Source: Streptomyces sp. A1136 (GTDB taxonomy: Bacteria > Actinomycetota > Actinomycetes > Streptomycetales > Streptomycetaceae). Taken from it: a stretch of 64,000 nucleotides of DNA. A program made the position numbers and the translations under genes. The DNA lies in NCBI RefSeq assembly GCF_004795055.1, contig NZ_SSBJ01000007.1:62001-126000 (forward strand). Reading direction: 5' to 3'. The notes beneath the pieces were generated by a model. That model saw nothing but the letters and a program-made list of their open reading frames with translations, searched no databases and was not told the DNA's origin. Shown here piece by piece: positions 39,834 to 48,464 of the stretch; the first letter of the stretch is position 1; each line of letters opens with the position of its first letter.

Positions 39834-40619
39834 CTACAGCGGCAGCAGGTCCGGCCGCTTCGCCTCGACGTGGTCCCCGGAGGACTCGCCGCGCAGCCGC
39901 CGCCCGATCCAGGGCACCAGGTGTTCGCGCGCCCACTGGACGTTGTCCCGGGTGACGTCCACCGAGCCGCGCGGCCGCTCCGGCGGCCACGGCTGGTCGG
40001 GGTCGGCGGGTACGTCCAGGCCGAGCACCTGGGCGGCCCGCAGCGCGACCCGGGTGTGTCCCTCGGGCGAGAGGTGCAGCCGGTCGGTGTCCCACGCCCG
40101 CCTGTCCTGGACGGACTTGAGGGACCAGAGGTCGAGCACCGGGCAGTCGTACCGGTCGGCGATGGCGCGCACGTGTGCGCTGTACGTCGCCACCTTGCCC
40201 CTCAGGTGCTTGAGGACCGGCACGCCCCGGGTGTCGAACCCGGTCGTGATCATGACCTGGCCGACGGAACCCGCGAGGTCGGCGACGGCCGCCTCGAAAC
40301 GTTCCGCCACGTCGTCCGGGTCGGTTCCCGGACGGATGATGTCGTTGCCCCCCGCGCAGAAGGTGACCAGGTCGGGTGCCAGGGCCTTGGCCCTCGGGAC
40401 CTGCTCGGCCACGATCTGGTCGAGGACCTTCCCCCGAACGGCCAGGTTCGCGTACCGGAAATCGTGTTCTTCCCGCTGATCGGCCAGGAGTACGGCCAAC
40501 CGGTCCGCCCAGCCGAGATACGAATCCCCGGGTCCCGGGTCCCCTACGCCCTCGGTGAAGCTGTCCCCGATCGCCGCGTACGAGCCGATGGTCTTGAGTG
40601 TCGTCTTCGTCGCTGCCAC
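39834..40619 (-). CDS. SGNH/GDSL-family hydrolase
   Basis: A 261-residue esterase/lipase of the SGNH superfamily. Block I is YAAIGDSFTEGVGDP with nucleophile Ser20; block II glycine is in NLAVRGKVLDQI; block III is TFCAGGNDIIRPGTD (Asn of the oxyanion hole); block V is DTDRLHLSPEGHTRVA with the catalytic Asp and His. There is no signal peptide, so it is cytoplasmic. Sequence LGWADRLAVLLADQ after block I is typical of a large streptomycete group. Natural substrate unknown (acyl esters or carbohydrate acetyl groups). It follows the M23 gene region and is monocistronic. Confidence 0.88.
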   Translation of the reverse strand: MAATKTTLKTIGSYAAIGDSFTEGVGDPGPGDSYLGWADRLAVLLADQREEHDFRYANLAVRGKVLDQIVAEQVPRAKALAPDLVTFCAGGNDIIRPGTDPDDVAERFEAAVADLAGSVGQVMITTGFDTRGVPVLKHLRGKVATYSAHVRAIADRYDCPVLDLWSLKSVQDRRAWDTDRLHLSPEGHTRVALRAAQVLGLDVPADPDQPWPPERPRGSVDVTRDNVQWAREHLVPWIGRRLRGESSGDHVEAKRPDLLPL

Positions 40620-40646
40620 AGCACCACATACTTCACCCCCGCGGGC

Positions 40647-40693
40647 GACCTACGCCAACGTAAGCGGGGTTTGACGGACCGTGATCTACGCCA
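40647..40693. repeat. GAYCTACGCCA direct repeats upstream of the SGNH gene
   Basis: GACCTACGCCA at 40647-40657 and GATCTACGCCA at 40683-40693 match at 10 of 11 bases, 36 bases apart, 28-74 bases upstream of the SGNH start codon. They may bind a regulator; no specific protein can be assigned. Confidence 0.4.
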
Positions 40694-40718
40694 CGATGCA
40701 CATGAGGAATAAGAAACG

Positions 40719-40754
40719 CGTGAGGCCGGAACCCCTCGGGGTCCCGGCCTCACG
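40719..40754 (-). terminator. Intrinsic terminator of the M23 peptidase gene
   Basis: A long stem pairs CGTGAGGCCGG (40719-40729) with CCGGCCTCACG (40744-40754), with a further ACCC/GGGT inner helix and one mismatch. Read on the minus strand it is followed by CGTTTCTTATTCC, a T-rich tail, giving a standard intrinsic terminator 28 bases after the stop. Confidence 0.8.
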
Positions 40755-40781
40755 GGTGCGCACGCCCACGCCGCGGTGACG

Positions 40782-41753
40782 TCAGACGTTGACGCCCTTG
40801 GAGCGCAGGTAGGCCAGCGGGTCGATGTCCGAACCGTACGAGGGACCGGTGCGGATCTCGAAGTGGAGGTGCGGACCGGTCACGTTGCCGGTGGCGCCGG
40901 AGAGCCCGATGCGCTGGCCGGCGGTGACGCTCTGGCCGACCGAGACGGACAACTGCGAGAGGTGGCCGTACTGGGAGTACTTGCCGTCGGCGTGCCGGAT
41001 CACGACCTCGTTGCCGTACGCCCCGCCCCAGCCGGCGGTGACCACGGTGCCGGCGCCGACCGCCTTGACGGTGGTGCCGGTGCTCGCGATGAAGTCCACG
41101 CCCGTGTGGTAACCGGAGGACCACATGCTGCCCGCGAGCTTGTAGGGGGTGGAGGTCCCGCCGTCGACCGGGGCGACGAAACCGGACGCCGTGACGGCAC
41201 CGGTGGCGGAGCCGGAGCCCTGCGCGGACGGGGCGGCCGCCGGGGTGTCGGCGGAACCGCTGCCGGAGCCGGACTCGGAGGGCGCCTCAGCCTTGGCGGA
41301 GGAGCGGTGGGAGGAGGTCGGAGCCGAAGCCGAGCCGGTGCCGCGCGGGGCCGTCTTCGCGGGGGCGCCGTCCCGGTGCCCGTCGTGGTCGCCGAGGGTC
41401 AGCTTGAGGCCCGGGTGGATGAGGGAGGGGTCCGCACCGACGGCCTCGCGGTTGTCGGCGTACAGCCGCTCCCAGCCGCCGGACAGGTGGCGGTCGGCGG
41501 CGATCTTCGACAGGTAGTCGCCGGGGACGACGGTGTAGACGCCCGGGGCCGCGGCCGGGGCCGCGGCGATCGCGGCCGGCTGGGACGCGGGGAGCTGCGC
41601 GGACCGGACCGGCTGGCCGGCGGCCGGGGCGGCGTGGGCGCCGGCGGCGCCCATCAGCGGCAGGGCCAGGGCCGCGCCGCCGGTACCGGCGGCGGCCAGT
41701 CCGCGGGACATGGCACGGGACTTCGGGCGGCGGTGCTTGCCGTGAGCGGGCAT
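40782..41753 (-). CDS. Secreted LysM/M23 family cell-wall endopeptidase
   Basis: A 323-residue exported peptidoglycan hydrolase. A signal peptide (basic KHRRPKSRAMSRGL, then hydrophobic AAAGTGGAALALPLMGAAGAHA, cut near residue 42), a LysM domain (about 72-122: YTVVPGDYLSKIAADRHLSGGWERLYADN, LIHPGLKL), a Ser/Ala/Pro-rich linker and a C-terminal M23 lysostaphin-like domain (about 222-318) with zinc ligands in GYHTGVDFIAS and GPHLHFEIR. It cleaves peptide crosslinks in the wall and would act in growth, spore germination or septation. Its mRNA leader contains a c-di-AMP riboswitch, as for other resuscitation-type wall hydrolases of streptomycetes. Confidence 0.93.
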   Translation of the reverse strand: MPAHGKHRRPKSRAMSRGLAAAGTGGAALALPLMGAAGAHAAPAAGQPVRSAQLPASQPAAIAAAPAAAPGVYTVVPGDYLSKIAADRHLSGGWERLYADNREAVGADPSLIHPGLKLTLGDHDGHRDGAPAKTAPRGTGSASAPTSSHRSSAKAEAPSESGSGSGSADTPAAAPSAQGSGSATGAVTASGFVAPVDGGTSTPYKLAGSMWSSGYHTGVDFIASTGTTVKAVGAGTVVTAGWGGAYGNEVVIRHADGKYSQYGHLSQLSVSVGQSVTAGQRIGLSGATGNVTGPHLHFEIRTGPSYGSDIDPLAYLRSKGVNV

Positions 41754-41767
41754 GACGAATTCCTCTC

Positions 41768-41972
41768 CGTCGCCTGCGAGGTGAGCTGTCGGGTTCGGAC
41801 TGGAGATGTCCGGCCGTACGCGCCAGCGACGCACGACTTCACCCCGAGCCGTTCCGGCGGGAAGCTCCGGAACAGCGGCTTACCTGGTTCCCCCGCTCCT
41901 GCCGCGCGCGTGAATAGTCGGGTGCGGTTCCCGGGCGGCGGCAGGATTCGGCGGTCCACCCGGATCGATCGC
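41768..41972 (-). ncRNA. c-di-AMP riboswitch (ydaO-yuaA class)
   Basis: The minus-strand leader of the M23 gene contains the ordered conserved blocks of the ydaO class: CGCCGAATCCTG, then CGGGGGAACCAGG, then GGCTCGGGGTGAAGTCG, and CCGAACCCGACAGCTCACC followed by TCGCAGGCG shortly before the start codon. Pairing partners such as CTGTTCCGGAGC/GCCGGAACGG lie between. In this class c-di-AMP binding ends transcription early, lowering wall-hydrolase production when c-di-AMP is high. The boundary is approximate. It ends about 15 bases before the ATG at 41753. Confidence 0.9.
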
Positions 41973-42288
41973 GAAGGTAATCCAGCGGGGCCGTGCACAA
42001 CAAGCCATGAATTCCCTGACGCAATAGCAGATTTGAATGGGCCACAGAATTCCGGTCACCCTCCGTCCATTCCGTCCCCCCAACCACCCTCGCGACAAGG
42101 GAATTCGGGTTTCGCGATCAGGCACGCTCGGTCACCGTATGATCTGGCTCACGGGGTCCGGCGTGATCTCGCCCCCGTATATGGCAAGTTATTTCCAACC
42201 GGCTCAATTCGGACAGCGCGACGCGACCCGGCGGTCGGTGCCCGCCGCCCCGTCCGCGAGGCCCACGACGATACGGAGGACTTGGCCC
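41973..42288. other. Divergent promoter region of the riboswitch RNA and the phosphatase gene
   Basis: About 316 bases with relatively low GC. No gene seen. It must contain the promoter of the c-di-AMP riboswitch transcript (leftward) and of the tyrosine phosphatase gene (rightward). AT-rich patches at 42016-42040 and 42176-42215 are the best candidates, but no clear -35/-10 pair stands out. Confidence 0.4.
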
Positions 42289-43095
42289 ATGACCCAGCAG
42301 ATTGCCGTCAACCCGCCCACGGAGCCCGAACTGTCCGGAGTGCGCAATTTCCGCGATGTCGGCGGACTGCCCACCACCGACGGACGAAGGGTCAGATCGG
42401 GAGTTCTCTACCGAAGCGGACATCTGGCACATGCCACCGAAACCGACGTGGAATTCCTCACCTCGCTCGGCCTCCACACCGTTTTCGACTTCCGCAACGG
42501 GGCCGACCACGCGCTGGAAGGGCCGGACGTCGAACTGCCCGGCGTCCGCAACGTGAACATTCCGCTGACGGACCCGGCGGACGGCCGGGAGTTCTGGACG
42601 ATGGTCCGCGACGGCGACCTGGGGCAGCTCCGGGGCCTCCTCGGCGAGGGAAGGGCCGCCGCCCGCATGCGGAACTCCTACCGGGCGATCATCACGGACC
42701 GGACGGCCGAACACAGCCGGGTCGTGCACGCGCTCGCCCAGGACAGCGTCCCGGCCCTGATGCACTGCGCGGCCGGCAAGGACAGGGCGGGACTGTCGAT
42801 CGCCGTCACGCTGCTCGCCCTGGGGGTCGAGCGCGAGGCGATCGAGGCGGACTACCTGGAATCGAACGCGCCGCACAACCGCTACCGGTTGCTGCGCCGC
42901 GACGCATCCCCGGGCGCCCGCTCCCCCGAGGTGACGGAGCTGCTGGCGCCGCTCTTCGACGCCCGCGCCGAGTTCCTCTCCACGGCCTTCGAGACGATCG
43001 ACGGCACATGGGGCGGCGTCGAGCCCTACCTGGCCGAGGGGCTCGGGCTCACGCCCGCGACCCTCGGCCGGCTCAGGGACCGACTGCTCGACTGA
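42289..43095 (+). CDS. Tyrosine-protein phosphatase (PTP/lipid phosphatase-like)
   Basis: A 268-residue phosphatase of the Y_phosphatase3 family (Mycobacterium PtpB-like). ELSGVRNFRDVGGLPTTDGRRVRSGVLYRSGHL is the typical N-terminal segment, and the catalytic P-loop is MHCAAGKDRAGLSIAV (C-x5-R: Cys and Arg present, with a lysine that is diagnostic of this family). GLHTVFDFRNGADHALEG supplies a conserved aspartate. Substrates of relatives include phosphotyrosine and phosphoinositides. GGAGGA lies eight bases before the ATG. Monocistronic, convergent with the hopanoid operon end. Confidence 0.88.
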   Translation: MTQQIAVNPPTEPELSGVRNFRDVGGLPTTDGRRVRSGVLYRSGHLAHATETDVEFLTSLGLHTVFDFRNGADHALEGPDVELPGVRNVNIPLTDPADGREFWTMVRDGDLGQLRGLLGEGRAAARMRNSYRAIITDRTAEHSRVVHALAQDSVPALMHCAAGKDRAGLSIAVTLLALGVEREAIEADYLESNAPHNRYRLLRRDASPGARSPEVTELLAPLFDARAEFLSTAFETIDGTWGGVEPYLAEGLGLTPATLGRLRDRLLD

Positions 43096-43138
43096 ACGAC
43101 ACGACGACGGGGCCGGGCGACGCCCCCGGGGCGGGCCG

Positions 43139-44542
43139 TCAGCGGTTGCCGACGGCCTGCTTCACCAGCGTCCTGCCGAAGTCCCACATCAAGGCGCCCC
43201 CGCCGTGTGCCTCGTCCATGACCTCGCGGAAGGCGCCGACGAACCGGTCCACGTCCCCCTCGTCGATGATCAGCGGCGGGATCAGCTTGATGACCTCCAG
43301 GTGGTCTCCGGAGACCTGCGTGAGGATCCGGTGCTTCTGCAACAGCGGCACCACGACCATTTGCGCGAAGAGCCCCTTGCGGGCCGCCTGGAGCATCGTC
43401 CAACGGCTGCGCAGCCCCAGGGAGGACGGCCGGCCGAACTCGATGCCGATCATCAGCCCGCGGCCGCGCACCTCGTGCAGCAGCTCGTACTCGTCCACCA
43501 GGGCCGCGAGCCGCCCGCGCAGCAGGTCGCCCGTCACCCGGGCGCGGGCCACGATGCCCTCGTCCTCCATGACGGTGAGCACCGCCAGCCCGGCCGCCAT
43601 CGCCTGCGCGTTGGAGCCGAAGCTCGCGGAGTGCACCAACACCCGGTCCATGGAGGAATAGACCTTCTTGAAGATCCAGTCCTTGCCGAGGGTCGCCCCG
43701 ACCGGTACGTACCCGCCGGACAGCGCCTTGGCCACGCACACCAGGTCGGGTTCCAACCCCGGTTCGTTCTGGTACGCGTAGAAATCACCGGTACGTCCGA
43801 GGCCGGTCTGCACCTCGTCGGCGATCAGCAGCGCCTTGTGGCGGCGCAGCAGGTCCTGCGCCGCGAGCAGGAAGCCGGGCGGCGGCGCGAGGACGCCCTT
43901 GCCCTGGATGGGCTCCACCACGAAGGCCGCCACGTCGCCCTTTGCCAGCTCCCGCTCCAGCGCGGTCAGGTCGCCGAGGGCGATCGCGGTGTCGGGCAGC
44001 AACGGCGCGAAGCCGTCGCGGAAGCCGCCCTCGCCGTTGACCGACAGGGAGCCGGCGGTCAGGCCGTGGAAGGCGTGGTCGCAGTAGAGGACGCGGGGAC
44101 GTCCGGTGGCGTACCGGGCGAACTTGAGTGCCGTCTCCACCGCTTCCGTGCCGCTGTTGCCGAAGAAGACCCGGTCGAGGTGGGGGCTGTGGGAGAGCAG
44201 CTTCTCGGCCAGCAACCCGGGCAGCGGCTGGCAGTCGAAGCGGGTCAGGTCGGCGAGCTGGGCGTCCAGTACGTCGTGCAGGGCCCGGCGGACGACCGGG
44301 TGGTGCCGGCCGAGGCCCATCACGCCGAAGCCGGCGAGCATGTCGAGGTAGTCGTTGCCCTCGGCGTCCCAGAAGTGGGCGCCTTCCGCCCGCTCGTAGA
44401 CCTTGTCGAAACCGATGGTGTGCAGCATCCGGGGCAGCTGGTGGTTGAGGTGCCGGGCGTGCAGTTCGTACCGCTCGGCGCCGCGTTCGGCCAGCAGGGC
44501 CCCGAGGTCGAAGCCCTTGCCCCCTCCCGTCGCGGGCGTCAT
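43139..44542 (-). CDS. hpnO: HpnO, aminobacteriohopanetriol aminotransferase
   Basis: A 467-residue class III PLP aminotransferase, the last gene of the hopanoid operon. It converts the ribosyl/aldehyde hopanoid intermediate to aminobacteriohopanetriol. Motifs: FWDAEGNDYLDMLAGFGVMGLGRHHP, FFGNSGTEAVETALKFARYATGR (PLP phosphate), YCDHAFHGLTAGSLSV, LLIADEVQTGLGRTG (PLP aspartate) and VAKALSGGYVPVGA (Schiff-base lysine). The LNHQLPRMLHTIGFDKVYERAEG start is typical for HpnO rather than ornithine or acetylornithine aminotransferases. It overlaps hpnH by four bases (ATGA). Confidence 0.92.
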   Translation of the reverse strand: MTPATGGGKGFDLGALLAERGAERYELHARHLNHQLPRMLHTIGFDKVYERAEGAHFWDAEGNDYLDMLAGFGVMGLGRHHPVVRRALHDVLDAQLADLTRFDCQPLPGLLAEKLLSHSPHLDRVFFGNSGTEAVETALKFARYATGRPRVLYCDHAFHGLTAGSLSVNGEGGFRDGFAPLLPDTAIALGDLTALERELAKGDVAAFVVEPIQGKGVLAPPPGFLLAAQDLLRRHKALLIADEVQTGLGRTGDFYAYQNEPGLEPDLVCVAKALSGGYVPVGATLGKDWIFKKVYSSMDRVLVHSASFGSNAQAMAAGLAVLTVMEDEGIVARARVTGDLLRGRLAALVDEYELLHEVRGRGLMIGIEFGRPSSLGLRSRWTMLQAARKGLFAQMVVVPLLQKHRILTQVSGDHLEVIKLIPPLIIDEGDVDRFVGAFREVMDEAHGGGALMWDFGRTLVKQAVGNR

Positions 44543-45570
44543 GCCGACGTGCCGCGATTGCCGCCGATCGTCTCCCTGGCCGCGCGCAGGGACTCCTTGA
44601 GGGAGCCCATCGTGGCGAGGACGGCGGTCGGCTCGTACCCGCAGTGCGCCATGCAGTTCGCGCAGCGCGGGTCCTTTCCACGCCCGTACTTGCTCCAGTC
44701 GGTGTCGTCGACCAGTTCCCGGTACGTGGGGACGTATCCGTCGCTCATCAGGTAGCAGGGGCGCTGCCAGCCGAAGAGGGAGTAATTCGGAATGGCCCAG
44801 GCGGTGCAGGGGAAATCGGCCTTGCCTTCCAGGAAGTCCAGGAAGAGCGGGGAGTGGTTGAGCCGCCAGCGCCGCCGGTTGCCGCCGGCGAATGCCTTCT
44901 TGAAGAGTTCCCTGGTCTGCTCGACGCCCAGGAAGTGTTCCTGGTCGGGGGCCTTTTCGTAGGCGTAGGCGGGCGAGATCATCATTTCGTCGACCTTGAG
45001 GTCGTCGTTGAGGTAGTTCAGCACCTCGATGATCGTCTGCGGGGTGTCGGTGTTGAAGAAGGTGGAGTTCGTCGTGACCCGGAAGCCGCGCCTCTTGGCC
45101 TCCTTGATGGCGGCCACCGCCTCGTCGAAGACGCCTTCCTTGGCCACGGACTCGTCGTGCCGCTCGCGCAGCCCGTCGATGTGCACCGCGAAGGCGAAGT
45201 ACGGGGAGGGGGTGAACTTCTCCAGCTTCTTGCGGAGCAGCACCGCGTTGGTGCAGAGGAAGACGTACTTCCTGCGGGCGACCAACTGACGCACGATCTC
45301 GTGGATCTGGGGGTGCATCAGGGGCTCGCCACCGGCGATGGACACCATGGGCGCCCCGGATTCCAGCACGGCGCCGACGGCCTGGGCGACCGGCATCCGC
45401 TGCTTGAGCACCCCCGCCGGGTGCTGGATCTTGCCGCAGCCCTCGCAGGCCAGATTGCAGGCGTAGAGCGGCTCCAGCTCGACGATCAGCGGGAACTTCT
45501 CACGCTTGCGCAGCTTCTGTTCGAGAAGATACGTCCCGACCCTGATGGACTGTCGCAACGGCATGGCCAT
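44539..45570 (-). CDS. hpnH: HpnH, adenosyl hopene synthase (radical SAM)
   Basis: A 343-residue radical SAM enzyme that adds adenosine to diploptene, starting C35 hopanoid side-chain synthesis. ELEPLYACNLACEGCGKI carries the CxxxCxxC iron-sulfur motif; SIAGGEPLMHP is the GGE SAM-binding motif; C-terminal cysteines in DPRCANCMAHCGYEP are characteristic of HpnH (SPASM-like end). The ATG at 45570 is chosen: AGGAGG stands eight bases before it, whereas a GTG at 45579 would be too close. Five bases separate it from the hpnG stop. Confidence 0.94.
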   Translation of the reverse strand: MAMPLRQSIRVGTYLLEQKLRKREKFPLIVELEPLYACNLACEGCGKIQHPAGVLKQRMPVAQAVGAVLESGAPMVSIAGGEPLMHPQIHEIVRQLVARRKYVFLCTNAVLLRKKLEKFTPSPYFAFAVHIDGLRERHDESVAKEGVFDEAVAAIKEAKRRGFRVTTNSTFFNTDTPQTIIEVLNYLNDDLKVDEMMISPAYAYEKAPDQEHFLGVEQTRELFKKAFAGGNRRRWRLNHSPLFLDFLEGKADFPCTAWAIPNYSLFGWQRPCYLMSDGYVPTYRELVDDTDWSKYGRGKDPRCANCMAHCGYEPTAVLATMGSLKESLRAARETIGGNRGTSA

Positions 45571-45575
45571 CTGGC

Positions 45576-46223
45576 TCACCTCCTGGGGAGCAGCAAAGAA
45601 CGGTGCCAGTCGTAAAACGCGGGCAATAAGGCACGCAATACGCGGAAGGCCGATATTCCTCCGCGAACCGTGCCGATTCGGACGAGCTCATGCTCCGGAG
45701 CGTCCACGATCACCCGGACGGCCGCAACCGGACGGCTCGCGCCCCGGGTGGCGGTCCACAGGGTGGCCGCGGATTCCATGTCGACGGCGATAGCGCCGGT
45801 GGCGCGCAGATGGGCGCGCTCCTGGCCCCGTACGACGTGGTCCGATCCGGTCAGTGCGCCGGTGTGCACGGTCCGGCCGGGGACCGCCCGGGCCAGTGCC
45901 TCGGCGAGCAGGGGGGCGCCGTCGCAGGCGACGGTGCCGCGGGGGTCCCGGGCCTCCTCGGCGACGACCAGGTCGCCCGGGTTCATACCGGGGGCGAGGC
46001 CGGCGCAGAAGCCGGTGGCGAGGACGGCGGCCCCGCTCATGCCGGGCGGGGCGAGGGCCCGGATGACGGCCCGCTCGGCGGCGCGCGGGCCCATGCCGGT
46101 GCGCAGGACGGTGTACTCGCGCGGCGAACCGCGGTCGCCGCCGCTGCGCAGGGCCAGCCGTTCGATGCGCAGGGCGCAGGCGACCAGCAGCGGCACGGAG
46201 GAGGGGTCGGCCCGGTCGCCCAT
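45576..46223 (-). CDS. hpnG: HpnG, hopanoid-associated nucleoside phosphorylase
   Basis: A 215-residue phosphorylase of the PNP/UDP family 1 that removes adenine from adenosyl hopane. LLVACALRIERLALRSG, VLRTGMGPRAAERAV, GFCAGLAPGMNPGDLVVAEE, GSDHVVRGQERAHL and GAIAVDMESAATLWTA (the DMES/A active-site run) are seen. The start ATG shares a base with the shc stop (TGATG), so translation is coupled. The frame continues open upstream through shc in another frame, but codon use and motifs place the start at 46223. Confidence 0.9.
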   Translation of the reverse strand: MGDRADPSSVPLLVACALRIERLALRSGGDRGSPREYTVLRTGMGPRAAERAVIRALAPPGMSGAAVLATGFCAGLAPGMNPGDLVVAEEARDPRGTVACDGAPLLAEALARAVPGRTVHTGALTGSDHVVRGQERAHLRATGAIAVDMESAATLWTATRGASRPVAAVRVIVDAPEHELVRIGTVRGGISAFRVLRALLPAFYDWHRSLLLPRR

Positions 46224-48334
46224 CAGGCCTCCTCGGCCAGGATCGCCGTCGCCTCGCGCACCGGGTCCGCCATGGGCCGGGGCACCGGACCCGCCGCGGT
46301 CGCGGGTGCGGGCTCGGACGTGGTCTGGCCCGCGGGCCTCGCCGTGGCCTCGCCCGCGGGCCTCGCCGTGTACCGACCGTCGGGGCCGAAGGGTTCCCCG
46401 TACAGGTAGCGGCCCAGGGCAGTCAACGGGAACACCTGCCGGTACAGGTGGTAGTTGATGGAGAAGTCCCAGGGGAAGCCGGTTCCGGTGAAGTACGGCT
46501 CGTCCCAGGAGCCGTCCTCGCGCTGGGTGCGTACGAGGTGGGCGACGCCCCGTTCCACGGCCTTGCCCTCGCGTTCGCCGGCCGACAGCAGGGCCATGAG
46601 GGCCCACGCGGTCTGGGAGGCGGTGGAGGCGCCTTTCCCGGCCCAGTCGGGGTCCTTGTAGGACCGCTGGTCCTCCCCCCATCCCCCGTCCTCGTTCTGT
46701 ACGGACTCCAGCCAGGCCACGGCCCGCCGGATCGCGGGGTGGTCGGTGGACAGGCCCGCCGCGGTGAGGGCCGGGACCACCGAGCCCGTGCCGTAGACGT
46801 AGTTGGTGCCCCAGCGGCCGAACCAGGCTCCGCCGGGCTCCTGTTCGGCGAGCAGCCAGTCGATGCCGCGCCTTGTACGGGGGTCGCCCGCCTTGCCCTC
46901 GACGGCCAGCATCTCGACGACGTGGGCGGTGACGTCGGCGGAGGGCGGGTCGATGACCTCGCCGAAGTCGCAGAAGGGCAGCCGGTTGGGGAAGGGGCTG
47001 GTGTTGTCGGCGTCGAAGGCGCCCCAGGCGCCGTTCTTCGACTGCATGCCGAGGTTCCAGGCGACCCCGCGGGCGATGGCCGCCTCGACCTTGGCCGGTT
47101 CGGGGTGGGCGATCCGGCGCAGGGCCAGGACCACCTCCGCGGTGTCGTCGATGTCGGGGTAGGTGTCGTTGTGGAACTCGAACGCCCAGCCCCCCGGGGC
47201 GAGTCCGGGCCTTCGTACGGCCCAGTCGCCGCTGCGCGTGATCTCCTCCCCCAACATCCAGTCGGCGGCCTTGAGCAGGGCCGGGTGATCGGCCGGGACG
47301 CCCGCGTCGGCGAGGGCGATGGCGGCCAGGCAGGTGTCCCAGACCGGCGACTGGCAGGCCTCGATCATGCGGGAGCCGTCCTCGCGCCAGACGGCGAAGC
47401 GGTCGAGTGATTCCAGGCCGGCCCGCATCACCGGGTGTCCGAGGTCGTAGCCGAGCAGGTGCAGGGCGATGACGGAGTAGACGGCGGGCGGCTGGATGCC
47501 GCCCCAACATCCGTCGTTCTCCTGGCGTTCGATGATCCAGCGGGCGGCGGTGTTCATGGCGGCCCCGCGCAGCCGGCGCGGGGCGAAGCGCCGGTAGACG
47601 TGCAGGGCCCTGTCCATGCGCTGGAAGGCGCCGTCCCAACTGAGTAACGGCGCCGCCGGTTTCACCGGGTCGGGGTTTCGCGCGTCGGCGTGCAGCTCGT
47701 CCAGCGCGAACGGCGCCGGACGGACCGGGCGCAGGGCGGAGACGACGGTGAGCGGGACGATGGTCTGGCGGGCCCAGCAGCCGAAGTCGTAGATGTTCAG
47801 GGGCACCCACGGTGGCAGGAAGACCAGTTCGGGAGGGAGTTCGGGCAGCCGGTCCCACTTCCACCAGCCGAACAGGGCCAGCCAGATCCGGGTGAAGACC
47901 CGGGCGGCGGCGATTCCCCCGTGGGCCCGGACCCATGCCGAGGCGCGCGCCATGTGGGGGGCGTCGGGCGGGTCCCCGGCGAGCCGCAGCGCCACGTACG
48001 CCTCGACGGTGGCGGACAGTTCGGGCGGTCCGCCGTGGAAGGTGGCCCAGGTGCCGTCCTCGCGTTGCTCGCCCCGGATGAACCGGGCGGCGGCCCGGGT
48101 GGTGGCCTCGTCCCGGATGCCGAGGAACTGCCGCAGCAGGAGGTCCTCGGCGTCCATGGTGACGTTGGTCTCCAGGTCGCCCTTCCACCAGCCGGCCGGG
48201 TCCTGCCGGTCGAGCAGGTGGCGGGTGGCACGCTCGGTGGCGTCCCGGACCCCGGGCACGGCGCCCGGTGTGGCGGCCGGCTCGCGCGCGGGCCCCGCGC
48301 CCGGGGCCCCGCCACCGTCGGTCGTCGCTGTCAT
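46223..48334 (-). CDS. shc: Squalene-hopene cyclase
   Basis: A 703-residue triterpene cyclase that folds squalene into hopene/hopanol at the membrane. The catalytic acid motif DxDD is present at YPDIDDTAEVVL (D394, D396, D397), and several QW repeats are readable (for example QDPAGWWKGDLE, QREDGTWATF, QENDGCWGGI, QSKNGAWGAF, QEPGGAWFGRWGTNYVYGT, QNEDGGWGED, QREDGSWDE). Length is a little above the usual 630-680 owing to Pro/Ala-rich ends. It is hpnF of the operon, 130 bases after the polyprenyl synthase gene, and coupled to hpnG. Confidence 0.95.
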   Translation of the reverse strand: MTATTDGGGAPGAGPAREPAATPGAVPGVRDATERATRHLLDRQDPAGWWKGDLETNVTMDAEDLLLRQFLGIRDEATTRAAARFIRGEQREDGTWATFHGGPPELSATVEAYVALRLAGDPPDAPHMARASAWVRAHGGIAAARVFTRIWLALFGWWKWDRLPELPPELVFLPPWVPLNIYDFGCWARQTIVPLTVVSALRPVRPAPFALDELHADARNPDPVKPAAPLLSWDGAFQRMDRALHVYRRFAPRRLRGAAMNTAARWIIERQENDGCWGGIQPPAVYSVIALHLLGYDLGHPVMRAGLESLDRFAVWREDGSRMIEACQSPVWDTCLAAIALADAGVPADHPALLKAADWMLGEEITRSGDWAVRRPGLAPGGWAFEFHNDTYPDIDDTAEVVLALRRIAHPEPAKVEAAIARGVAWNLGMQSKNGAWGAFDADNTSPFPNRLPFCDFGEVIDPPSADVTAHVVEMLAVEGKAGDPRTRRGIDWLLAEQEPGGAWFGRWGTNYVYGTGSVVPALTAAGLSTDHPAIRRAVAWLESVQNEDGGWGEDQRSYKDPDWAGKGASTASQTAWALMALLSAGEREGKAVERGVAHLVRTQREDGSWDEPYFTGTGFPWDFSINYHLYRQVFPLTALGRYLYGEPFGPDGRYTARPAGEATARPAGQTTSEPAPATAAGPVPRPMADPVREATAILAEEA

Positions 48335-48464
48335 GGCTTCCCCTTCGTGCAGTGGTCTCTGCTGTGCTGGGGTCTGCCGTCGGCCGGTGCACGCCTAGGC
48401 AGTGCCGAACAGGTGGGCGGCGCCGGCCGGCGACTCATGATTCATATCCGCGCCCGGGCGATAA

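Noticed and set aside
45576..48392. A 938-codon open frame on the minus strand spanning shc and hpnG
   Set aside because: Only its last 215 codons encode a recognisable protein (HpnG). The rest is an Arg/Gly-rich shadow of squalene-hopene cyclase, and the TGATG junction supports two separate genes.
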